From Desulfobulbaceae bacterium UBA2276 (lineage in GTDB: Bacteria; Desulfobacterota; Desulfobulbia; Desulfobulbales; Desulfocapsaceae): a stretch of 13,856 nucleotides of DNA. Position 1 is the first letter of the stretch. Every line of letters begins with the position of its first letter. The stretch lies in contig DDWW01000046.1 in NCBI GenBank assembly GCA_002347085.1, forward strand, positions 1-13,856. The letters run 5' to 3'. This document shows positions 6,150 to 13,856 of the stretch, piece after piece. Made by a program: the position numbers and the translations under genes. The notes under the pieces were generated by a model. The model was not told the origin of the DNA and did no database searches. It saw only the letters and a list, made by a program, of their open reading frames with translations.

Positions 6150-9100
6150 ATGACGACTGTAACGCTTACCATTAACGGCGCAGAGATTGTGGCAGAGGCC
6201 GGCCTCACCATTCTTGAGGTAGCCAGGCGATCGGAAATCAAGATTCCCACTTTATGCCATGTCGAGGGCAAACCTGCCGAGACTCCCTGTCAGATGTGTG
6301 TGGTCGAGATTGAAGGGCAAAATGAGCTTGTATGCTCCTGTATGGGTCAGGCCCAGGACGGGATGGTTATCTCCACTGATTCTCCCAAGGTCGTCGCCCA
6401 TCGTCTCGATCGTCTGGCGATCCTGGCTGAGACCCATTTCGGTGACTGCAAGGCCCCCTGTAATCTCACCTGTCCCGGACAGATTAACGTTCAGGGCTAT
6501 ATTGCCCATGTCGCCAAGGGCCAGTATGAAGAGGCCCTCCGTCTGGTCATGGAGCGCAATCCGCTGCCTTTTTCCGTGGGCAGGGTTTGCCCGCGCTTCT
6601 GCGAAACCCGCTGTCGTCGTATCCTTGTCGATGAGCCGGTCTCCATCAACCACTTGAAGCGTTTTGTCGCGGACTGGTGCATGCAGCATGAAATCGACCT
6701 GAAGATACCCAAAGATGCCCCCACCGGCAAGCGGATCGCGGTGATCGGCGGCGGCCCCTCCGGCCTGACTGCCGCCCATTTTCTCACCCGCAAAGGGCAT
6801 GATGTGACCATCTTTGAGTCCGCCCCTAAGCTGGGCGGGGCCTTGCGCTATGGTCTCCTTGAGTACCGCATCCCCAAGGATGTCCTCAATTACGAGATCA
6901 ATACCATTCTCCGCCTGGGTATTTCAGTCAAGCTCAGCCAGAAATGGGGCAGGGACTTCACTCTCCAATCCCTGAAAGATCAGGGCTTTGCAGCCATTTA
7001 TCTGGCCACTGGCGCCGGTATTGATATCCCTCTGGAGATTCCGGGGGCGGTCAATCCTCATACCTATTCGGCGATGAATTATCTGCGCCGGGTGGCGGAA
7101 GGCAAAAAACCTGATATGGGCCGCCGTGCCGCCGTCATCGGCGGCAACAATATAGCCATGGAAGTGGCCCGGACCTTGATCAGGCAGGGCGTCACCGAGG
7201 TGACGGTCATCTACCCCAGGTCCCGGACCGAGATGCCCGGCCATCAGCGTAATATCCGCGAGGCCGAGAAAGAAGGGGTCCAGTTCCTGCTCATGGCTTC
7301 CCCGGTGGAGATCTGTGATTCCGTTGAACAGAGCTCACGGCTGAAGCTGGAACTGATCCGCATGAAACTGGGCGAGCCCGACGCCAAAGGGGTCAGACAG
7401 CCGGAGCCCATTCCCGGTTCGACCAACATCCTGCACGTGGATGCCATCGTCTCCTCCCTGGGGCAATCCGCGGTGGCTGATAAATTCTGCGGTGGGGTGC
7501 TCGAAGATTCCATTGCCCTTTCTCCCAACAAGACCATTGACGCCAATGTCCGCTCATCCCAGATCAATGTGGACGGGGTCTTTGCCGGCGGTGACGCGGT
7601 CACCGGGCCGAGATCGGTGATTCAGGCGGTTGTTGCCGCCCGTCGCGCCGCTGACAATATCCATGCCTATGTCATGGGTTCGGCCAAGGAAGAGGCGGAA
7701 AGCCGTTTCAACTTCACCCGCGGCAAGGGTTTTGAAGAGGTCGATCTGAAAAATTTCGACGGGATCCAGGTCAAACTGCGGGAAAAGATGCCCACTCGAC
7801 CGCCGGAGATCTGCAGTCAGGATTTTGATGAGGTGAAACTGGGATTTTCCGAGAAGATGGCCCTGCATGAGGCCGAGCGATGTCTCTCCTGCGGTTGTAC
7901 CGCCTTCGATCGCTGCGACCTCAAGGAACTTTCCATCACCCACAATCTGAATATCAACAAGACCGGCATGGGAACGACCCCGGTCTATGCCAAGGATTTT
8001 TCGCATCCGGCCATTGTGGTCGATAAAAACAAGTGTGTCTTCTGCGGCCGCTGTGAGCGCTCCTGTGAATATGACGCCGTCGAACTGGGCGCCGAATCCT
8101 TTGATGCCAAGGGACGGCCGGTGGGGCTGATTCTCAAGTTCAAGGATAATTGCGTCTCCTGCGGCAAGTGTGTTGATAACTGTTCCACCGGGGCCTTGAA
8201 CAAGAAGGCCCAGACCATTCCCATCCACTCCGAACCGGTGAAAGAGGTCCGCAGCACCTGTCCCTATTGCGGGGCCGGCTGTCAGATTATCCTCCGGGTC
8301 AAGGGCGGCACCGTCATTGAGGTCACCGCCGATCCCAAGCAGGCGCCGAACTATGGGGCCCTGTGCGTTAAGGGACGGTTCGGCCATGAGTTCATCCAGC
8401 ACAAGGACAGGCTGACCAAACCGCTGATCCGCAAGAACGGGATGCTGGTGGAGACCAGCTGGGACGAGGCCCTCGATTTCACGGCCAAGAAGCTTTTTGA
8501 CCTCAAGGCCATGTATGGCCCCGATTCAATCGCCGGATTTTCCTGCGCCCGGGCCACCAATGAGGAAAACTTCCTCATGCAGAAGTTCATGCGCACCTCG
8601 ATCGGTACCAATAATATCGATCATTGCGCCCGTCTCTGACACGCTCCCACTGTGGCCAGTTTGGCCCTTTCATTCGGTAGCGGCGCGATGACCAACTCCA
8701 TCGCTGATGTAAAGGAATCTGATGTGATCATGGTGATCGGCTCCAATGCCGACACCAGCCATCCCACCATTGGACTGCGGATCCATCAGGCCAAAAAGAA
8801 CGGAACAAAATTGCTGGTGGTTGATCCAAGGCGTACAGCCTTTGCCGACGAAGCCGATCTCTGGCTGCGCTCCAATCCCGGCAGTGATGTCGCCCTCTTG
8901 AACGGCATGGTCCATGTGATCCTCGAAGAGGGGATCTGGAACAAGAAGTTTGTTGAAGAGCGCACCGAGAACTTTGAGGAACTGGAGATTGTCACTGCCA
9001 AGTACACCCCGGCCTATGTCGAGCAGATCACCGGCATCTCGGAGGAGCAGCTCCGTGCCGCAGCGCGGCTCTACGCCTCACCGGGTAAAAAATGCGCCAT

Positions 9101-10274
9101 CTATTACGGCATGGGCCTGGCCCATCATGCATCGGGAACTGATAATGTCAAGTCGATTGCCAATCTGGCCATGCTCTGCGGCAAGCTCGGCGTTGCCGGT
9201 GGTGGAGTCAATCCTCTGCGCGGCCAGAATAATGTTCAGGGTGCCTGTGATATGGGAGCCCTCTATACGACGCTGCCCGGATACGCTGGTCTTGAAAACA
9301 ACGATGCCTTTGACCGCTATGAGAAGCTGTGGCAGGTGAAGCTGCCACGTCGCAAGGGCAAGGCGGCCACCGAGGTGTGGGATGCCATTCTTGAGGGCGA
9401 TATCAAAGGGATCTATGTCTTCGGTGAGGATCCGGTGCTTGCCGATCCCAATGCCCATCATGCCGTAGCGGCGCTGAAAAAACTCGATTTCCTTCTGGTT
9501 CAGGATATCTTCCTCACCGATACCGCCAAGATGGCCGATGTGGTCTTCCCGGCTGCCTGTTATGCCGAGAAAGACGGCACCTTCACCTGCACCGAGCGCC
9601 GCGTCCAGCGGGTGCGCAAGGCGGTCGATCCACCGGGTGAGGCCAAGCCCGACTGGCAGATCTTCTGCGAACTTTCGCACCGCATGGGCTACGATATGCC
9701 CTATTCGCAGGCTGAGGATATCTTCAATGAGATAACTATGCTTCTGCCTCAGTATGCCGGCATCACCTATGAGCGCATTGAGAAGCAGGGGCTGCAGTGG
9801 CCGGTTCTTGACAAGGATCATCCCGGCACACCGGTGCTTCATATCGGTAAATTCACCAAGGGAAGGGGCCTCTTTATCCCCGAGGATTATACCCCTCCCA
9901 CCGAGATGCCTGATGCCGAGTATCCGCTGATCCTGACCACCATCAGGGAGACACCTCAGTACAATTTCGGTTCCATGACCCGGAAAACCCCGGAGATCGA
10001 GACCCTGTGCCCAGAACCCTTTGCCGAGATCAATCCGGAGGATGCGGCCCGCCTCGGCATTGCTGATCTGGATCAGATCGAAATCAGTTCGCGGCGTGGC
10101 ACCATACAGTTGCGGGCCAAGATCACTGACCGTTCGCAGGTCGGCACCATTGCTATTCCGTATCACTTCGCGGAGGTGCCGGTGAATAACCTGACCTTAA
10201 ACAGCCTTGACCGGCTTTCGCGTAGTCCGCAGTATAAGATTTGTTCGATAAAGGTCAGTAAGGTTGAAGCATAA
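6150..10274 (+). CDS. fdhA: Selenocysteine formate dehydrogenase fused to an NfnB/GltD-like NAD(P)H-FAD module
   Basis: One 1,374-residue reading frame with UGA read as Sec830 (8637-8639). Domains in order: NuoG-type [2Fe-2S] ferredoxin (C36, C47, C50, C64); GltD/DPD-type double [4Fe-4S] helical domain (C100, C104, C108; RVCPRFCETRC, C147/C151/C155); FAD site VIGGGPSG (198-205); second dinucleotide site AAVIGGNN (327-334) with basic YPRSR (355-359), suggesting NADP(H); FAD tail GVFAGGDA (476-483); EAERCLSCGC (574-583); two-cluster ferredoxin (C629/632/635/639 and C668/671/674/678); FDH [4Fe-4S] domain C704, C707, C711, C739 with relay K741; then the bis-MGD catalytic domain. The active site reads DHCARL-U-H (Sec830, His831), with PLRGQNNVQG placing R1024 where FDH-H has its catalytic Arg. 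The end (NSLDRLSRSPQYK) is typical FDH. It catalyses CO2/formate interconversion; electrons probably enter via NAD(P)H. The 2Fe-2S and GltD halves recall SfrB and NfnB. The ATG has no good ribosome-binding site. The stop is UAA. Confidence 0.93.
8637..8682 (+). promoter_or_regulatory. Selenocysteine UGA codon and candidate bacterial SECIS hairpin in fdhA
   Basis: In-frame UGA at 8637-8639 is followed by codons for HAPTVASLAL, which continue the FDH family sequence without a break for 544 residues. Just downstream, GGCC (8654-8657) and GGCC (8663-8666) form a small stem with loop AGUUU, so a GU (8659-8660) sits in the apical loop 19 bases after the UGA, inside the usual 16-37 base range. CGCT (8642-8645) and AGCG (8679-8682) can form a lower stem. 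This is the layout SelB needs; the exact fold is inferred by eye. Confidence 0.8.
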
Positions 10275-10288
10275 GATGACGTTACGAA

Positions 10289-10432
10289 AAGACCCAAATA
10301 CTTCGTTGCACTGCACCCCTTCGTCACTGCGGCGTACCCAACAGTACGCCTCATTCCTCAGGATTTGTGCGCCTCGTCTTTGTGCCTTTTTGCTTAGCCA
10401 TCATTGAAACAGAAAATAAAAGAAGACCCAAA
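10289..10432. repeat. Possible dispersed repeat element bounded by a 10-bp direct repeat
   Basis: The 182-base gap between fdhA and hdrA holds two copies of AAGACCCAAA, at 10289-10298 and 10423-10432, with 124 bases between. Inside is a perfect 7-bp hairpin, GGCGTAC (10331-10337) and GTACGCC (10344-10350), with loop CCAACA. No reading frame is credible. The direct repeats look like a target duplication or the ends of a REP/MITE-like unit. The internal text is of a kind I associate with intergenic repeats in deltaproteobacterial genomes, but I cannot confirm this. If it is a read-through region, the hairpin may trim or stabilise mRNA between the two selenoprotein genes. Confidence 0.45.
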
Positions 10433-10456
10433 CGATAATTTTTCAGGAGTAACATT

Positions 10457-13400
10457 ATGGGGAAAACAATGAATCACCGGGAAGGATCGGTGATGATTTT
10501 GGGCGGGGGGATCGCCGGAATACAGGCCGCGCTCGATCTGACCGAGCTTGGTTTTTATGTCTATCTGGTGGAGAAATCACCAGCGGTCGGCGGGGTCATG
10601 GCCCAGCTGGACAAGACCTTTCCGACCAATGACTGTTCCCTCTGAATCCTGGCGCCAAAACTGGTAGAGGCCGGTCGGTCTCCCAATATTGAAATGTTGA
10701 CCAATGCTGATTTCCTGGCATTGGAAGGAACAGCAGGAAATTTCACCGCTACGATCAATCTGCGGCCGCGCTATATCGATGCCGATGCCTGTACCGCCTG
10801 CGGGCTCTGTACCCAGTACTGTCCCAAGCATCATGTGGATCCCTATAACGAGGGGCTGGCCGTCACCCGGCCCATCCACATCGATTACGCCCAGGCGGTG
10901 CCTGCCACCTATTACATCGATCCGAGCTCCTGTCTCTTCCTGCAGCATGAGACCTGTCAGATCTGTGTGCCGGTCTGTCAGAGTCATGCCATTAATTTTA
11001 AGCAGCAGCCGGAAGAGCGGAAGCTGCAGATTGGGGCTGTGATCCTCTCGCCCGGTTTTGGCAAGATTGCTCCCGAGACCCTGGCCAAATTCGGTTACGG
11101 CAAGCACCCGGATGTGGTCACCTCCTTCGAGTTTGAGCGGATGACCACCGCCTCCGGCCCCTTCATGGGCGAGGTCAAATGTTTCTCCGATGGCCGTCAT
11201 CCCAAACGGATGGCCTTCATCCAGTGCGTCGGCTCCAGGGACATCGGCTGCAATAACGGTTACTGTTCTTCGGTCTGCTGCATGTACGCCATCAAAGAGG
11301 CGCTGGTGAGCAAGGAACATGACCCGGAAGTGGATATCACCATCTTCTATATGGATATCCGTACCCAGGGCAAGGACTTCGACGCCGCCCGCGAGCGGGC
11401 CGAGGCTATCGGCATCAAGTTTGTCCGGGCCAAGGTGGCGGATGTCACCCCTTGGGAAAACCGCCTGCAACTGACCTATGCAACCCTTGATGGTCAACAC
11501 AAGTTTGAGCCCTTTGATCTGGTGGTGCTCTCCGTGGGCCTTGAGTCGCCCAAGGATGCCCAGAAGATTGCCGATATCACCAAGATTGATCTCAATAAAT
11601 ATGATTTCTGCGCCACCAATGGTTTCAACCCCCTGCAGACCAGTCAGGACGGGATTGTGGTTGCCGGTGCCTTCCAGGGCCCCAAGGATATCCCGGAGTC
11701 GGTGACCCAGTCCTCGGCCGCCGCTTCACTGACCGCTGCCGCCCTGAAAAAGGTGCGGGGCAAAGGCGTGGAGCTCAAGACCTATCCCGAGGAGCAGGTG
11801 GTTGCGGCAGACGATGAGGCCAGGATCGGGGTCTTTGTCTGCCATTGCGGCATCAATATCAGCTCGGTGGTGGATTGCGCGGCAGTGGCCAACTACGCCG
11901 GCGATATGAAGAACGTCACCTATTATACCGAAAACCTCTACTCCTGTTCCCAGGATGCCCAGGAGGTTATCAAGAAGAAGATCAAGGAGCACAAGCTGAA
12001 CCGGGTGGTGATCGCCGCCTGTTCGCCGCGGACCCATGAGCCCCTGTTTCAGGAAACTCTGCGTGATGCCGGGCTCAACCGGAACCTCTTTGAGATGGTC
12101 AATATCCGCGACCAGTGTTCTTGGGTCCATGCCGGTGAACCGGAGCTTGCCACCATCAAGTCCAAGGATCTGGTGCGCATGGCCGTCTCCAAGGCCCGTC
12201 ATATCCAGTCCCTGCCCGAGCAGACTGTGCCGGTAACCCCTAAGGCCCTGGTAATCGGTGCGGGCGTGGCCGGGATGACCGCTGCCCTGAACCTGGCTGA
12301 GCAGGGTTTTGATTCGGTCCTCATTGAAAAAGGGGACGGGATCGGCGGCAATCTGCAGAATCTCCAACATACCCTGGCAGGGGACGAGGTGCAGTCGCAC
12401 CTGAAAACCCTGGTCACCAAGGTGAATGGATCCAAAAACATAGATGTCATCTGCAATGCGGAGCTGGTGCAGACCGCCGGCTTCATCGGTAATTTTTCTT
12501 CGGTGATTGCCAGCGGCAAGGGCAAGGACAAGGCCGAGCAGACCGTTGATCACGGCGTCATCATTGTCGCCACCGGCGGCCGTGAGCATCGCCCTGACCG
12601 TTATCTGCTGGGCAAGTCCAAAAAGGTGGTGACCCAGCAGGAGCTGGAAAAACAACTGGCTGGCAAGGCCAAGACCCGGGCTCCCGGTTCCATCGTCATG
12701 ATCCAGTGTGCCGGTTCGCGCGGCGATGATCTTAATTACTGCTCCAAGGTCTGCTGTAACCACGCCTTGAAAAATATTCTGAAGGTAAAGGAGATTAATC
12801 CTGACTCCCAGATCATTGTCCTCTACCGCGATATGCGCACCTATGGCTTTGCCGAGGACGCTTATCTTGAGGCCCGCAAAATGGGTGTGGTCTTTATCCC
12901 CTATGAGGTGGATCGCAAACCTGAGGTGACTGAGAAGGGGGCCAAGGTTCAGGTCCGTTTCTTCGACTCCATCATGCAGGAAGAGGTGATCATGTCGCCG
13001 GATCTGGTGGCCCTCTCTGTGGGCATCGTGCCCGATGACACCGATACCCTCTCCAAGCTGTTGAAGCTGCCGGTGACGGCCAATAAGTTCTTCCTGGAGG
13101 CCCATGTCAAGCTGCGTCCGGTGGAGCTGTCAGTCTCCGGTGTCTATGTCTGCGGACTGGCCCATGGACCCAAGCCTGTCGATGAGACCATCGTTCAGGC
13201 CCAGGCGGCAGCGGCCAAGGCCGCGATCCCTTTGGTCAAGGGTTATGTGAAGGTGGATCCGATCGTCTCCAGCGTCGAGCAGGACAAGTGCATCGGCTGC
13301 GGCCTCTGTACCAGCCTCTGTCCGTATGGGGCCATCGTCATGCAGAAGGTGGATGGCAAGCGCAAGGCCGAGACGGTTTCCGCTTCCTGCAAGGCCTGCG

Positions 13401-13507
13401 GGATCTGCGCCGCCCATTGTCCGACCTTTGCCATCTCCATGGGCGGGTTCACCAATGAGCAGCTTATCTCCCAGATTGAGGCCTTCGGGGCCACTGGCGA
13501 CAGATAA
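10457..13507 (+). CDS. hdrA: Selenocysteine-containing HdrA, heterodisulfide reductase flavin subunit (two-unit form)
   Basis: One 1,016-residue frame with UGA read as Sec63 (10643-10645). The ATG has AGGAG (10445-10449) 7 bases upstream. First unit: FAD loop GGGIAG (16-21); FPTNDCSL-U-ILAPKLVEAG with C60 and Sec63 where most HdrA have Cys; a ferredoxin insert with C112, C115, C118, C122 and C159, C167, C170, C174; and Cys-rich NNGYCSSVCCMYAIKEA (C270, C274, C275). Second unit: CHCG (C462, C464), the usual HdrA N-terminal domain, then a second dinucleotide loop GAGVAG (601-606) and CSKVCC (C762, C766, C767), without a TNDC-x2-C motif. C-terminal ferredoxin: C945/948/951/955 and C978/981/984/988. 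In Hdr complexes HdrA is the flavin-based bifurcation site, receiving electrons through MvhD and reducing ferredoxin and HdrBC. The mvhD gene follows after 144 bases; HdrB/C are not seen. It is cytoplasmic. The stop is UAA. It resembles the long HdrA proteins of sulfate reducers; QmoA/B are relatives but MvhD and the ferredoxins are arranged differently here. Confidence 0.93.
10643..10674 (+). promoter_or_regulatory. Selenocysteine UGA codon and weak SECIS candidate in hdrA
   Basis: In-frame UGA at 10643-10645 stands at the Cys/Sec position of the HdrA motif TNDC-x2-C. The following codons (ILAPKLVEAGRSPNIE) continue the family sequence. A stem of 10649-10653 with 10670-10674 (five pairs, one wobble) encloses a loop that holds GGU (10663-10665), about 18 bases after the UGA. 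An inner CCA/UGG pairing (10655-10657 with 10662-10664) competes with it. The codon assignment is strong; the hairpin is only a candidate. Confidence 0.65.
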
Positions 13508-13559
13508 TTTCAATTTTAACCCCGGTAAACGGGAAGACAGCCGGGATAAGTACCTTATG

Positions 13560-13599
13560 ACAGGATGTTTTCTTACAAAAAAACAAGAAAATATCCTGT
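13560..13599 (+). repeat. 15-bp hairpin with A-rich loop between hdrA and mvhD
   Basis: Arms 13560-13574 and 13585-13599 pair over 15 positions (ACAGGAT/ATCCTGT, one G-U, TTTTCTT/AAGAAAA) around the loop ACAAAAAAAC. Outer GTAC words (13550-13553 and 13603-13606) could extend it. It sits 52 bases after the hdrA stop and 52 before the mvhD ATG. No U-run follows, so it is probably not a classical terminator on the plus strand; an mRNA-processing or stability role within an operon is more likely. Confidence 0.5.
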
Positions 13600-13651
13600 A
13601 AAGTACTAAAAAATGATGGACCAAGTTTATTATATTTGAGGAGAACGTCTT

Positions 13652-13856
13652 ATGGCTGACCAGGAATTTAATCCCAGCATCCTTGGCTTTTTATGCAACT
13701 GGTGCTGTTACGCGGCGGCGGATGCCGCCGGTGTCTCACGGTTTCAATACCCGCCCAATATGCGGACCCTCAGGGTGATGTGTACCGGGCGCATTGATCC
13801 GGCTTTTGTCCTCCGTGCGCTGGCGGAAGGGGCGGACGGCATCTTCAGCGGCGGCT
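13652..13856 (+). CDS. mvhD: MvhD/HdrA-associated [2Fe-2S] electron-transfer subunit (3' end outside window)
   Basis: The first 68 codons are present, cut by the right edge. GAGGAG (13638-13643) lies 8 bases before the ATG. The N-terminus SILGFLCNWCCYAAADAAGVSR followed by YPPNMRTLRVMCTGRIDP and ALAEGADGIF is the MvhD family signature. C15, C18, C19 and C44 are the visible members of its cysteine set. MvhD is the small adaptor that passes electrons from a hydrogenase or formate dehydrogenase to HdrA. Its place directly after hdrA, and after an FDH gene, supports FDH-Hdr coupling. The residue after CNWC is Cys (TGT); this region contains Sec in some archaeal and bacterial homologues as I recall. 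Whether the protein is stand-alone or fused at its C-terminus cannot be seen. Confidence 0.9.
   Translation, partial: MADQEFNPSILGFLCNWCCYAAADAAGVSRFQYPPNMRTLRVMCTGRIDPAFVLRALAEGADGIFSGG

Noticed and set aside
9078..10166. Minus-strand 362-codon frame
   Set aside because: It is a shadow of the FDH catalytic domain; no domain or ribosome-binding site is visible.
8652..10274. A separate 540-residue gene starting at GTG 8652
   Set aside because: It is in the same frame as the gene ending at UGA 8637-8639, has no ribosome-binding site, and begins in the middle of the FDH catalytic domain. It is the continuation past Sec830.
11726..13105. Minus-strand 459-codon frame
   Set aside because: It is antisense to the HdrA gene, rich in His/Gly/Leu as expected of a shadow of a GC-rich gene.
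10694..13507. A separate 937-residue HdrA starting at ATG 10694
   Set aside because: It lacks the FAD loop, which lies in frame upstream at 10457-10642 behind a good ribosome-binding site. The UGA between is at a Sec/Cys position.
6150..13507. fdhA and hdrA as pseudogenes broken by nonsense mutations
   Set aside because: Both interruptions are UGA, both fall exactly on the known Sec/Cys position of the family, and the rest of each gene is intact with no frameshift or decay.
1..13856. CRISPR array, tRNA, rRNA, insertion sequence or transposase
   Set aside because: No regularly spaced repeats, cloverleaf-like sequences, rRNA-like stretches or transposase motifs were seen on either strand.

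Overview
The window reads as chromosomal DNA of a strictly anaerobic, selenocysteine-using bacterium, most likely a sulfate reducer or disproportionator of the Desulfobacterota (a Desulfobulbales-like relative). This is inferred from gene content: a CODH/ACS corrinoid iron-sulfur subunit, a selenocysteine formate dehydrogenase, a selenocysteine HdrA of about 1,000 residues and MvhD lie side by side. No database search was possible.

Left part, minus strand (1-4373): a NifU/IscU-like Fe-S scaffold protein cut by the window edge, an intrinsic terminator, a class I SAM methyltransferase and a 973-residue M16C (PreP-like) zinc peptidase. The peptidase and methyltransferase form a two-gene operon with a 9-base gap, read right to left.

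Divergent gap (4374-4661): two strong hairpins. One is shaped like a bidirectional terminator, although genes start rather than end on both sides.

Right part, plus strand (4662-13856): acsC (CODH/ACS gamma, large subunit of the corrinoid Fe-S protein); a 1,374-residue fusion of an NfnB/GltD/SfrB-like FAD-NAD(P)H module with a formate dehydrogenase catalytic subunit; a 1,016-residue HdrA with two flavin-type units; and the start of mvhD. Conventional translation splits both large genes at an in-frame UGA. In each case the UGA lies where the family has a conserved Cys or Sec (fdhA residue 830, hdrA residue 63), the frame stays open afterwards, and the real stop is UAA. None of the five genes whose ends are visible uses UGA as its terminator.

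Working model (inference): the right-hand genes belong to a carbon-fixing or acetyl-CoA-oxidising Wood-Ljungdahl module. The FDH fusion would interconvert CO2 and formate using NAD(P)H and/or ferredoxin in one polypeptide. HdrA-MvhD would provide a flavin-based electron-confurcating or bifurcating partner. AcsC would carry the methyl group to or from acetyl-CoA synthase. The other CODH/ACS subunits, HdrB/C and methylene-THF reductase are not in the window. The most notable content is the pair of adjacent Sec redox genes, the NAD(P)H-module/FDH fusion, and several intergenic structures, including an element of about 144 bp bounded by a 10-bp direct repeat.
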